IMG/VR virus record: IMGVR_UViG_3300021378_001718
Location: 1-64,000 of that record
From: a virus
Direction: 5' to 3' (one strand)
DNA length: 64,000 bases
The notes below the pieces were generated by a model. It was given only the letters and a program-made list of their open reading frames with translations, did no database searches and was not told the DNA's origin. This document shows positions 35,667-44,047 of the stretch, piece by piece. The translations under genes were made by a program, and so were the position numbers. Each line of letters starts with the position of its first letter. The stretch's first letter is position 1.

Positions 35667-35833
35667 CCACCGTATACGATAGCGGCGTAAGCAACTATAG
35701 TTGCAATGCCTTTAAACATTAAAAAGCATACACCGGCTGTAATTAAAGCGGCTCCGTCCCAAGATGTTCTTTCTTTTAATCTTGCACTTACCCAACCTTT
35801 AACGAAACTGAAAATTGATTTAATTTTATCCAT
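35633..35833 (-). CDS. Small membrane protein, 66 aa
   Basis: Starts MDKIKSIFSFVKGWVSARLK, an amphipathic basic helix, then one or two membrane segments (GAALITAGVCFLMFKGIATI, VAYAAIVYGGW). The ATG at 35833 has an AAAGGAAAT site; an upstream ATG in frame is unlikely. Together with the overlapping lipoprotein gene it could form part of a lysis set (holin-like), which is inference. Confidence 0.7.
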   Translation of the reverse strand: MDKIKSIFSFVKGWVSARLKERTSWDGAALITAGVCFLMFKGIATIVAYAAIVYGGWTLWKEEYKD

Positions 35834-35843
35834 AATATTTCCT

Positions 35844-37658
35844 TTATTTAATATTTCTAGCCCAGTATGCAAAGAAACTGATACTATTAATATCTGTTAA
35901 TGCTAGTGTTACGTCAGAACTTAAAGTACTGTTTTCATCAGTAGCGGCCCCGTCTCCCCATTCGTTAGTGTGGAAGTAAAAAATATTATTAGTTGACAAT
36001 TTAACTTTGCTTGTTTCTCCATGACCAACAAACTCTACCATTTCTAATTTAGTATCTTCGGGTAGTACAACTTCTTTAGCAGTCGTAATAGAAATAAGAC
36101 CTGTCTCAGAATCAATAGACATATAAGGAGCATATTTTGCTTCTATCGCAGGGTCTACAAATTTAAATGAGTAAGAAGGTTTATCTTCTGGATATAATTT
36201 AAGCCAAGTTGAAAAGTTTAAGTTTGAATTTATATCAACAACCATCGGACTATCGTCATCACCGTTATTAACTACGCCAAGATATGAAACCATTCCTGAT
36301 TCTTTGTAATTAGCAAGTGGATCAGCAGTGAATACATATGCCAATCTATTTTGATTTTCAGTAAATGTAGTATCTTCAAATAACAATGCGTTTGGAGTCG
36401 CAGTTGTCATAATTGTTTCTTTCATTTCATTAGAACTTACCATACCTGATGTCATTGATCCAACTACACCACATATGCCAGCAACTAAAGGCGCCGCAAA
36501 CGATGTACCTGATGTGATACCGTATTGTTCTGTTGATCCTGCAGTATGTGCTACCATGATGCTTTCACCTGGAGCAAATAAATCTAATGACATACCTGCC
36601 GCTGTTGTTAAATCTTCATCTCCAGGAGAGATGTTGTTGAAACCTGCTGGGATATCATACTTATCACTAGCACCGACTGTTAAACAACCGTCTATGCCTG
36701 CTGGAGTAACTAACTCAACATCGATACCACTGTTACCAGCAGCCGCAATGACTGTTACACCTGCACTTATTAATGATTCAATTTTTGCATCTAAGAATGA
36801 TGAACGTGCAACACCCCAAGATATGTTTAATATACGTGTTGTGTCTGGATCTGCAACACAATCTGCTTCTATTGCATCTAAACATTGACCTAATTCTAAG
36901 ATTGATGCTTGTTTGCCTACACCTGGATCAATTAATTTACCGTCATCGTCAATTTTATTACCTGCAATTTTTGCTACCTTAAGTTTGACATTATCTGAGA
37001 TACCTAAGTTAGTACCTACTGCCATTGATGCAACTGAAGTTCCGTGACCTAGTTGATCTCCGTCTTCCCATATGCCCGGTACAGTCCACCAATTTTCAAT
37101 TTCTAAATCTGCACCTTGAAACTCTGGATGAGTTTTGTCAATGCCTGTATCCATAATATATAGTTCTGGTTTTCGCACATAAGTTGTATCATTCATTGTA
37201 TATGATGATACTAGTGGACGATATGTTGATGCAACTCTAATACGTGCCCATTGACCATCTGCACTGAGAGGATCTGTACTAGAACTTGAATCTACATTCA
37301 TTCCCCCAAGACTACTTGTTGCCAAGAACTCTACTGGAGAATCTGAAATATCTATGCCTTCAACTGCTTCACCTAATGCTAAGCCTTTTGTTGATTTAAC
37401 TCTAAAGAAACCGTTGCCTAAATCTTCTTCTACACTTGATCCGTCAAGTGCATCAATAGTGGCTTTATCGCCTTTAACGATGAATTCATGTTCATCTTCA
37501 TCTTTCTGCTCAAGGGAGCAAGAGGTATCTTTGATTGCATCTTCGGCTAGATGCCACTCTAAATCGAGTGAGTCCCCTTCAGGGGTTGACAGTTTCCACT
37601 TATCTGCGAATGCTTTTGCATTTGCTTCACTGTCAAATGTAACTTTTAATTTACTCAT
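35844..37658 (-). CDS. Subtilisin-like serine protease (S8)
   Basis: 604 aa with a complete catalytic triad: Asp in YIMDTGIDKTHPEF, His in GHGTSVASMAVG, Ser in GTSFAAPLVAG, and the oxyanion Asn in AAAGNSG. About 125 residues before the domain look like a pro-region (KLKVTFDSEANAKAFADKW). A 150-residue beta-rich C-terminus follows, without a membrane anchor. No signal peptide is seen, so it acts inside the cell, in the virion, or after lysis. The ATG at 37658 follows GGAG. Full-length subtilases are rare in T4-like phages. Confidence 0.92.
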   Translation of the reverse strand: MSKLKVTFDSEANAKAFADKWKLSTPEGDSLDLEWHLAEDAIKDTSCSLEQKDEDEHEFIVKGDKATIDALDGSSVEEDLGNGFFRVKSTKGLALGEAVEGIDISDSPVEFLATSSLGGMNVDSSSSTDPLSADGQWARIRVASTYRPLVSSYTMNDTTYVRKPELYIMDTGIDKTHPEFQGADLEIENWWTVPGIWEDGDQLGHGTSVASMAVGTNLGISDNVKLKVAKIAGNKIDDDGKLIDPGVGKQASILELGQCLDAIEADCVADPDTTRILNISWGVARSSFLDAKIESLISAGVTVIAAAGNSGIDVELVTPAGIDGCLTVGASDKYDIPAGFNNISPGDEDLTTAAGMSLDLFAPGESIMVAHTAGSTEQYGITSGTSFAAPLVAGICGVVGSMTSGMVSSNEMKETIMTTATPNALLFEDTTFTENQNRLAYVFTADPLANYKESGMVSYLGVVNNGDDDSPMVVDINSNLNFSTWLKLYPEDKPSYSFKFVDPAIEAKYAPYMSIDSETGLISITTAKEVVLPEDTKLEMVEFVGHGETSKVKLSTNNIFYFHTNEWGDGAATDENSTLSSDVTLALTDINSISFFAYWARNIK

Positions 37659-37696
37659 GTGTTTGGGCTCCAAAATTTGTGTGCATAACTATATTG

Positions 37697-37704
37697 TATT
37701 TATC
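37697..37704 (-). promoter_or_regulatory. T4-type late promoter of the subtilase gene
   Basis: GATAAATA, 38 nt before the start at 37658, with room for the GGAG site. Confidence 0.6.
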
Positions 37705-37760
37705 ACTAATAGAGAATACTGTAGGATAAGCACAGATATATTTCACATTACTATTTATCG

Positions 37761-37768
37761 ATTAAATA
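37761..37768 (+). promoter_or_regulatory. T4-type late promoter, 5 nt from ATG
   Basis: ATTAAATA, then ATTGT, then the ATG at 37774. Predicts a leaderless transcript. Confidence 0.55.
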
Positions 37769-37773
37769 ATTGT

Positions 37774-38598
37774 ATGTCTTTCAAAGTACATCTAATACAT
37801 GATTTAAATTACGGTTTTAACGAGCCAACAGAAGCCGCTGACTTAGAGTTACCTGACTGTGATTTAGTTATACTCAATGGTAATTTAGCAGAACATAGTA
37901 AACGTAGCATGTTATATGCGTATGAATTGTGTGAGAAATACCCCGATATACAATTTGTTTATAATGAAGGTTATAAAGAAAGATTTAGAGGTATCGTAGA
38001 TAAATGTAATTATGAATATGAAGACAGCATACTCATAAGATTAGCACAACCAGACTGGCCTGACAATTTGCATTGGAAAGATCCTAGATCACCACATGGA
38101 TTAAGTATTCTTTTGCAAACAAATCAAACAATTTCTGTATGGACTGCGTTTGGATTTCCTAATATTATCAACTATGAAGGTGAGTGGGAAGATACGTGGT
38201 TCTATTGTAATATAAGTGAAGGACAGATTCCAGTATATAACTTAGAGTCAGATATTTTGCCTGATACAGATTTAAAAATTTACGGAGACATTGATAAGTG
38301 GGCAACTAAAGAATATATTCAACAAAGATTCATAGAACAAGAAGACATGATTAGAGATTGGGAAACTAAAGAAATTGCACACAAACATTACGGCATACTC
38401 GTAACACATTTAAATCCATATAAAGATCCAAGACTAGATGGTATTACATACAAGTCTTATAACATTCATTTGCATAACAGACTGTGGGCAACTACTAATC
38501 AGAAATCAACAATCAATTATGTGGGTGCTGACTTAGTTGCGAATCCAGGACGTGGATCAGGGCCTCGCGGGGAAGTGCTTGTAGTAGATCGAATCTAA
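37774..38598 (+). CDS. Metallophosphoesterase-like protein (degenerate)
   Basis: 274 aa. DLVILNGNLAEHSKR resembles the GD strand of calcineurin-like phosphatases. The C-terminus (VGADLVANPGRGSGPRGEV) matches their closing strand, and HLHNRLWATT takes the place of the GHxH block. Metal ligands at the usual sites appear partly lost (GN for GD or GN[HD]), so it may be inactive or changed. The ATG at 37774 is chosen over an upstream open frame that is antisense to the subtilase. Its end overlaps the convergent PP-loop gene by 42 nt. Confidence 0.65.
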   Translation: MSFKVHLIHDLNYGFNEPTEAADLELPDCDLVILNGNLAEHSKRSMLYAYELCEKYPDIQFVYNEGYKERFRGIVDKCNYEYEDSILIRLAQPDWPDNLHWKDPRSPHGLSILLQTNQTISVWTAFGFPNIINYEGEWEDTWFYCNISEGQIPVYNLESDILPDTDLKIYGDIDKWATKEYIQQRFIEQEDMIRDWETKEIAHKHYGILVTHLNPYKDPRLDGITYKSYNIHLHNRLWATTNQKSTINYVGADLVANPGRGSGPRGEVLVVDRI

Positions 38599-39558
38599 AA
38601 ATACTTTTTGTTCTGCTTTTAAATCTATCTTATACTCATTCATATCTTTATTGACATTTGGTCCCTTGGCTAATGGATCTCTGAACTGTCTTTCAAATGC
38701 CCAACCATCTCCTGTCTTTTCTTCAAAAAAATCTTTAACTTTTTCAAATCCTGTATACTTAGTATCTTGTTGCATGATATCAAAACCTATACGTTTGTAT
38801 CCAATAATCTTTTGCTCATACTTTGCATGACGTATTTTTTTGTATGTTTCCCAATCTGCATGATCTTCTTCTAATTTAACACCTGCTTCAGGAGTAGAGA
38901 CTGCGAGTGCTAATGCTAACTCAGGACTAAAAGATAAAAAACTACCTTGTACTGCTATTTGAAACTTATCATGGCATTTGAGCCAATGCATTGCATTTTT
39001 TTCAAAGTTAGTGCCATAGTCTCCATTAACTCTGTCAGGCGCTCCTCCTCCAAAACATACACCTGTATAACCCATATGAGTTAAGATTTCTACAAATCTA
39101 TAATGTGTATTAAACTGTGGACTAAGTCCACCATATTGTTCTGTCATTGCTAGATTGTCTCTAGTTAAAAATGACACAATATCAAATTCTATTTCTCTGT
39201 AAGGTATGTCAAATGTATGACAGTATGCTTTAGCATGATCTACATCATGTTTGTTTAAGCCATCTTTAAACGTAAAGATAATAACATGAGCCTCTAAATC
39301 TGCTTCTGCAAAACAATGTAACATTGCTTGACTATCGATGCCACCACTAAAACATAATGCTGGAAACTGACCCAGTGTTGCATGACATCTTTCTGCGGCT
39401 TCTATTCTCCACTTCTTTAATTTCTCGTCAGTAAAATTTTCTAATTCTTGTATAGTTTTTATAGGAACATTAATTTTATTTCCCTTACCATTTTCATTAA
39501 GAAACCCTGAAGTATCTAACCAATTATTATAAAAAGGAACTGTTTTATATTGCGACAA
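38557..39558 (-). CDS. PP-loop ATPase (asparagine-synthase/ATP-pyrophosphatase type)
   Basis: 333 aa. FPALCFSGGIDSQAMLHCF is the SGGxDS pyrophosphatase loop, followed by HVIIFTFKDGLNKHD at strand 2, as in asparagine synthase C-domains and tRNA-thiolation enzymes. There is no glutaminase domain, so ammonia or another donor would be used. The C-terminus (RQFRDPLAKGPN) is not typical. It may be an amide- or peptide-bond-forming enzyme. It overlaps the upstream oxygenase gene by 14 nt. Confidence 0.8.
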   Translation of the reverse strand: MSQYKTVPFYNNWLDTSGFLNENGKGNKINVPIKTIQELENFTDEKLKKWRIEAAERCHATLGQFPALCFSGGIDSQAMLHCFAEADLEAHVIIFTFKDGLNKHDVDHAKAYCHTFDIPYREIEFDIVSFLTRDNLAMTEQYGGLSPQFNTHYRFVEILTHMGYTGVCFGGGAPDRVNGDYGTNFEKNAMHWLKCHDKFQIAVQGSFLSFSPELALALAVSTPEAGVKLEEDHADWETYKKIRHAKYEQKIIGYKRIGFDIMQQDTKYTGFEKVKDFFEEKTGDGWAFERQFRDPLAKGPNVNKDMNEYKIDLKAEQKVFLDSIYYKHFPARP

Positions 39559-40177
39559 CTTTTTTCACCATTTTATTTAATATATGTTCATCTGTGTTAA
39601 TGTTTAATACTAACATTAAACAATTATCAACAAAACTAAACAAACTATGTAGTCTGCTTGTGTTAATAAAATATGTTGCACCTAATTCTAAGTTCAACAC
39701 ACGATCTTCTTGTATCCACTTCATGTCGTTAGGACCAAAGTTATATATAGGTACAAGAATTCTAAATGTTGGTACTGCTACTATTGCACCATTATCTCTA
39801 TGCGGTGGAAAAAATCCACCTTTATCTAATCTTAAAAAATGTGTTCTACCTAGATTAGGTTCCCAAAAATTTAAAAATTCGTCTAGTTCTGGTATCAATG
39901 CACAGACATTTGTTCTAGTTGTGAAGTCTCCTTCATTGTAAGACTCACCATGTATTCTATCCCACTCTCTCAAACTGTTTAAATCAGGGCCGTCAAACTT
40001 ACCATCTAAACTTGTAACACTTAAGCCGTGTCGATTATTGGGCTTCTTATGACCTTGATATTCTTTCCATCCTGGGTGCTTACCACATACGTCTTTGACT
40101 CTATTCAAGTCCATTTTGGGGAAGTCTAATTCTACAACTTCTCCCCAGTTAACAATAAAGTCAGTTAGTGAAGCCAT
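39545..40177 (-). CDS. 2OG dioxygenase, aspartyl/asparaginyl hydroxylase-like
   Basis: 210 aa. GGFFPPHRDNGA gives the HxD iron ligands, TFRILVPIYN the following strand, and INTSRLHSLFSFVDN the second His. The shape is that of small aspartyl/asparaginyl beta-hydroxylase-like proteins frequent in marine phages. A late element lies 6 nt before the ATG, divergent from the one for the 40206 gene. Confidence 0.82.
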   Translation of the reverse strand: MASLTDFIVNWGEVVELDFPKMDLNRVKDVCGKHPGWKEYQGHKKPNNRHGLSVTSLDGKFDGPDLNSLREWDRIHGESYNEGDFTTRTNVCALIPELDEFLNFWEPNLGRTHFLRLDKGGFFPPHRDNGAIVAVPTFRILVPIYNFGPNDMKWIQEDRVLNLELGATYFINTSRLHSLFSFVDNCLMLVLNINTDEHILNKMVKKVVAI

Positions 40178-40183
40178 ATATCA

Positions 40184-40191
40184 TATTTATT
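40184..40191 (-). promoter_or_regulatory. T4-type late promoter, 6 nt from ATG
   Basis: AATAAATA, then TGATAT, then the ATG at 40177. It forms a compact divergent pair with the plus-strand element at 40193. Confidence 0.55.
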
Positions 40192-40192
40192 C

Positions 40193-40200
40193 AGTAAATA
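40193..40200 (+). promoter_or_regulatory. T4-type late promoter, 5 nt from ATG
   Basis: AGTAAATA, then GTAGT, then the ATG at 40206. Confidence 0.6.
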
Positions 40201-40205
40201 GTAGT

Positions 40206-40640
40206 ATGCAATTAAAATTTATAGTTCCCCAAGAAGATGCTTACGCAATCAAATGTAAAATAGCACGTTCAATTTGTGAAGGTGTATCAGCATTAATGTC
40301 GTTACCTGACTCTTTAACTATAGAGTTTGTAGCAATGCCTAGCAATGTATACGGAGACTCTACATTAGATAACAAAAGTAACAAGTTAGTCAGACTTAAC
40401 TCACAGTTACGTGTAAACGATCTAATGATACCTCTCGTACATGAACTAATACATGTGAATCAAATGCATGAAGGTAAACTAATGATTACACACGATGGTA
40501 TATTTATTTGGGATACTCTTCCTTATGAACTTAACTTAGAAGACATGCATTGGAGAGACTATCAAATGTTACCATGGGAAGCAGATGTCAGACATAGACA
40601 ACCGAAGTTATTAGAAGAATTACTTAAATCTTACAAGTAA
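40206..40640 (+). CDS. HExxH metallopeptidase-like protein
   Basis: 144 aa with the zinc motif HELIH (in PLVHELIHVNQMHEGK) and a downstream acidic residue (LPWEADVRHRQ) that could be the third ligand, as in minimal gluzincin or SprT-like folds. No signal peptide. The ATG at 40206 is taken because the earlier open frame is antisense to the oxygenase gene. It overlaps the convergent glycosyltransferase-like gene by 17 nt. Confidence 0.78.
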   Translation: MQLKFIVPQEDAYAIKCKIARSICEGVSALMSLPDSLTIEFVAMPSNVYGDSTLDNKSNKLVRLNSQLRVNDLMIPLVHELIHVNQMHEGKLMITHDGIFIWDTLPYELNLEDMHWRDYQMLPWEADVRHRQPKLLEELLKSYK

Positions 40641-41490
40641 TAGAAGGTGTATCTTTGTAATCATTTATAGATACGCCATAGTGTTCACACAAATTGGTTT
40701 TTGTTTCAGAATCTAATGTTGGCCATTCACTTATTGAATCTATTATTTTGTCATTATCCCTCTGATCTTTCCAGTCAAGTTTAAATGCATTGGGTCTTAT
40801 CATATATGCTTTGACCCAATCAGTAACACACAACGACATTTCATTTTGACTAAAGTATTCTCTTAACTCTATCTGGGTCCCAGGACCATTGCCTAGTTCA
40901 TATACATATTTGTCTGAATGATATCTTAACGTTGTTTTTTCAAACGTATCACTGTCGCAGTATAAGAACCAATCTTGTATGGCAATATCTTTACCTTGTT
41001 TATGATCACTTAGATTTGTATGTAGTTCTAATCCTGTTGTGTAGACTGTATTTTTTGTCGGTGGAATAATTTCTATTGGCATTCCTGCCCTGTCTCCCCA
41101 AATGTGTTTGAGTCTGACTGGCATAACATCAGGTCTAGTATCAAATACACAATCATATTTTCGATTTAATTCTTTTTCTCGTAATCTTTTATACGGTAAT
41201 ATAAGTGTGTTCATAAAAGCAGGACCAAGATGTCCATTATAATATTTGCCTTCTGGATCACCTTCTAATATACTATTATCTAGTTCTGAACTTATAATTT
41301 GAAAGTGAATTAAATTTTGATATTCAAATGTTTCTTTGACGCCATCGATACTAGATGTATCCCAAGTTGTAAAGTAATAATCAACATTATCTGCAATCTT
41401 ATTATAAAAGTCAAAGACTTTTGATGCATTAAAATTCCATGTTCGTACATGTCCTCTTAATACTACAGCAATGTTTTTCATCTTTTTCAT
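40624..41490 (-). CDS. Putative glycosyltransferase
   Basis: 288 aa. IAVVLRGHVRTWNFNASKVF is the N-terminal strand-loop seen in a family of GT-A-like proteins, and KYDCVFDTRPDVMPVRL resembles the metal-binding DxD-type region (D-x-R-x-D). QDWFLYCDSDTF is at a position expected for an acceptor loop. It is last in a minus-strand operon with sugar nucleotide and phosphate-handling genes, which supports a glycan role. Confidence 0.7.
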   Translation of the reverse strand: MKKMKNIAVVLRGHVRTWNFNASKVFDFYNKIADNVDYYFTTWDTSSIDGVKETFEYQNLIHFQIISSELDNSILEGDPEGKYYNGHLGPAFMNTLILPYKRLREKELNRKYDCVFDTRPDVMPVRLKHIWGDRAGMPIEIIPPTKNTVYTTGLELHTNLSDHKQGKDIAIQDWFLYCDSDTFEKTTLRYHSDKYVYELGNGPGTQIELREYFSQNEMSLCVTDWVKAYMIRPNAFKLDWKDQRDNDKIIDSISEWPTLDSETKTNLCEHYGVSINDYKDTPSITCKI

Positions 41491-41726
41491 CGTCTTTTCT
41501 TTTTAGTCTTCTGTACAGGTTTTCTCTTTATGGGCGACAATTCATCAACATAATCCCAATCTTCTCTGAATAGACAGAAACGTCTGTTCTTATCAAGTGT
41601 TTCATAAACAAATTGCATTGCTAACATCTGTACAACTTTGCCTTCAAATCTGCCGTTGAGTTTACATATGTGATATATTAAGTCTCCTACTTGTGGATTC
41701 TTTTTGCTTTTCTTTTTAATTACCAT
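41487..41726 (-). CDS. Small basic protein, 79 aa
   Basis: Lys-rich at both ends, with a middle (VGDLIYHICKLNGRFEGKVVQM) like a KOW/SH3 barrel. It overlaps both neighbours by 4-7 nt. Probably a nucleic-acid-binding or ribosome-related protein, but unassigned. Confidence 0.7.
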   Translation of the reverse strand: MVIKKKSKKNPQVGDLIYHICKLNGRFEGKVVQMLAMQFVYETLDKNRRFCLFREDWDYVDELSPIKRKPVQKTKKKRR

Positions 41727-42559
41727 AGTTCTTTCTCTCTACAATGTTGATATAAATATTCAGCCCAGTGCTTGTGTCCTTCAGCACTAGGATGAAAAAT
41801 AATAAAAACTTCTTCAGCAGTTCCTTTAGTTAACATATGTTGCCATGCAGTCGTGTCTCTAATAAACGTATCACTGTCAATATCTTCCCATAGTGCTTTA
41901 TCGCCTGGCGTAATCTTATTAAAATTCTTTTCGTATTCTTCATCGTCCCATTGATAAATCATCTTTTCATGGTGATGATAAAATGCTTGATGCATAACAA
42001 ACTTAATGTTATAGTTTTTTAGTATCTTTGACATTTGCCAAACTTGATTAATGTGTCTATGTATAAACTCAGACTCTGACCAAAACTTATCAAAGTATAA
42101 ACGAAAGAATTTATTTAAATCTTCATCACCTTCATGGTCTTGATCCATACTCCACGGACCGAATGCAATATAATGATCATCAAATCCTGTTTCACTATGA
42201 CGCCATGGCTTTCTAGTATGAAACTCTCTACGTTCTGGACTAGACCAACCGATCGATATAAACAAGTCCGCAGTATCTCTACCTGTAAAGTATCCTTCTG
42301 TAGACAAGTACTCCATTAAAACTCTTACGATTGCATCATTTGATAATGACGGCTCACTTAAATCTACTAGTTCATCTGCATTCATCATGTCTGCAAATCG
42401 ATTGATATATCTATTCTTTAATCTGTATTCTATGTTCTCTGGTATGCTTTGTCTTTCAAATCCACCACCTGGTAAGTTCATAATTGGATCTGGGTCTATA
42501 GCAGGGTCTACTAACTCTGCACCCCAACACCAACTATCTCCTACTCCAATTAGTTTCAT
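41720..42559 (-). CDS. SGNH hydrolase-like protein
   Basis: 279 aa. IGVGDSWCWGAEL is block I (Ser nucleophile in GDSW), SLSNDAIVRVL could carry the block III Asn, and HPSAEGHKHWAEYL near the end has the catalytic His (DxxH-like, here HPSAxGH). This is a good fit to marine-phage SGNH proteins. In this operon it might remove or move acyl groups on a sugar. Confidence 0.8.
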   Translation of the reverse strand: MKLIGVGDSWCWGAELVDPAIDPDPIMNLPGGGFERQSIPENIEYRLKNRYINRFADMMNADELVDLSEPSLSNDAIVRVLMEYLSTEGYFTGRDTADLFISIGWSSPERREFHTRKPWRHSETGFDDHYIAFGPWSMDQDHEGDEDLNKFFRLYFDKFWSESEFIHRHINQVWQMSKILKNYNIKFVMHQAFYHHHEKMIYQWDDEEYEKNFNKITPGDKALWEDIDSDTFIRDTTAWQHMLTKGTAEEVFIIFHPSAEGHKHWAEYLYQHCREKELW

Positions 42560-43011
42560 GCTCTCATCACTTTAATTTTCTGTACCCAATCACTACATAT
42601 ACCTGCACAGTCTACGTTTAGTATATTCTTTAATGTTTCATCTTGTACTTCTGGCATAACCATAATACTACGGTTCGTTAATTCTCTACCTATATTAGTC
42701 CATACATATTTTTTGTTTGTTAATGTGTAATCATCATATTCGTGCCAAAATGCATTTGTTTCATTCATTTCGATGCCACAAAAGAAACGTAATGCTTCTA
42801 GGTTCTTACAATGCATCCAATATCTTTTGTCTAATGATGTAATATTAACAGTATATTGAGGTTCGTCATGACCAAAGACTATCTCTCCGTCTATAACCCA
42901 AGTATCAACTTCTACATCAAAGCCTGCTTGTAATGCTTCTCTTATATGATCAGGATGATTTTCTAATGCAGACGGCCCGTTCATGTTTCCTCTGTGTGCA
43001 ATGTATTTCAT
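42556..43011 (-). CDS. Glycerophosphodiester phosphodiesterase-like protein
   Basis: 151 aa. IAHRGN at the start (H6, R7), ALENHPDHI, DVEVDTWV (metal-binding E/D) and FGHDEP (second catalytic His) follow the GDPD order, but the protein is only about half the usual length. It may handle a phosphodiester on a glycan or lipid. The ATG at 43011 overlaps the upstream stop as ATGA. I judge the family likely and the activity uncertain. Confidence 0.8.
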   Translation of the reverse strand: MKYIAHRGNMNGPSALENHPDHIREALQAGFDVEVDTWVIDGEIVFGHDEPQYTVNITSLDKRYWMHCKNLEALRFFCGIEMNETNAFWHEYDDYTLTNKKYVWTNIGRELTNRSIMVMPEVQDETLKNILNVDCAGICSDWVQKIKVMRA

Positions 43012-43730
43012 AGTGTTTTTAGTATTTCCCAAGTTTCTTTATAACCGTTATCTATTTTATAAGTTTTACCTCGATTGTCTGGGAGCCATTCTAATTTTGT
43101 TGCAAGGGGAGTATCAATGCCATACTTTCCATATTGATCACAAAAGAAAATAATAGTGTCTTCTCCAGTATCTATTAATTCTAGTATTTGACCTTTGTTT
43201 GCACCACGTAAACAGATATCAATGCTCACACTTCCACCTGCATATGCTTCAAGTCTAGGAAAATTATCATTTAGTTGAATGATAAAGTTTTCTCTTTCGT
43301 TATACAACTTATCATGCTCCATATAATGACTTCTAAGTTCTCTGTCTTTACTTCTAGTTGCTAGAGAAAAGTTATAACTGCCTTGTCTTTTTTCTATGAC
43401 TGTATCGAACTCAGGTTTTTGATCATATATACTTCTGCTCCAAAAACTATAGAAGTGATTCATTTCATCTTCAGTAAATTCAAATTCATTAATAAGAACT
43501 TCTCCACCTGCTGGGGGATAGATAGCATTACCTATGCAATGAAAGCCGATCTCTTGGTGATCAGGAATTGCTCTGCCGATTTGATCAATTGTTTTTTCTT
43601 TATGACTACCTGTAACTAGATAGTATGTTTTATCTTTGGACCAGCATTGAAAGTAGTTACTAAACTCGTCATCAATAAGTTGACCAGTATCACAAAGCAC
43701 ACCGTCGACATCAAAAATATATTTTATCAT
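43008..43730 (-). CDS. HAD-family phosphatase, phosphomannomutase-like
   Basis: 240 aa. FDVDGVLCDTG (nucleophile D7, acid D9), LVTGSHKEKT (motif II Thr/Ser), RGANKGQILELI (motif III Lys region) and FFCDQYGKYGIDTP (motif IV) are in order. The middle (NFSLATRSKD, then YNERENF) recalls eukaryotic-type phosphomannomutases, so it may be a sugar-phosphate mutase or phosphatase. Next to a nucleotidylyltransferase this suggests synthesis of an activated sugar. Confidence 0.85.
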   Translation of the reverse strand: MIKYIFDVDGVLCDTGQLIDDEFSNYFQCWSKDKTYYLVTGSHKEKTIDQIGRAIPDHQEIGFHCIGNAIYPPAGGEVLINEFEFTEDEMNHFYSFWSRSIYDQKPEFDTVIEKRQGSYNFSLATRSKDRELRSHYMEHDKLYNERENFIIQLNDNFPRLEAYAGGSVSIDICLRGANKGQILELIDTGEDTIIFFCDQYGKYGIDTPLATKLEWLPDNRGKTYKIDNGYKETWEILKTL

Positions 43731-44047
43731 ACAAGGTACTTATCCTTAGAATCGCCAGGTACTTTAATGCAAACAATAGTACAGTCTTCATAAAACGTTG
43801 GGTCTGCTATTTCATCAGGTTCAATGATAAACGTATCTCCTGTTGTTAAATCAGTATTACACACGTTCATTGATCCTTTGATTAATATGTTGTATTCAGT
43901 TCCCTGCTTGTGATAGTGTGCAGTCCACTTTTCGTCTTTTAGATGTGTTAGTACACCAACTTCAAAATCTTTAGTCTTAAGTAAACTAGGCTCAAAGTCA
44001 CCAATGACCCAACCCCTAGTTGTGTCTGATAACTTCCCTACGATCAC
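43727..44047 (-). CDS. Cupin-like protein
   Basis: About 106 aa from a GTG (44047) that overlaps the upstream stop as GTGA. WTAHYHKQGTEYNILIKG gives a cupin motif 1 (HxHx...E) and GDTFIIEPDEIADPTFYED a motif 2 lacking its His. Cupins in sugar operons are often isomerases or epimerases, or sensors. The longer open frame to 44140 runs inside the nucleotidylyltransferase gene and is not used. Confidence 0.8.
   Translation of the reverse strand: MIVGKLSDTTRGWVIGDFEPSLLKTKDFEVGVLTHLKDEKWTAHYHKQGTEYNILIKGSMNVCNTDLTTGDTFIIEPDEIADPTFYEDCTIVCIKVPGDSKDKYLV

Noticed and set aside
37354-37773. N-terminal extension of the metallophosphoesterase-like gene
   Set aside because: This stretch is antisense to the subtilase pro-region and is Ser/Leu-rich. 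A late promoter and ATG at 37774 mark the real start.
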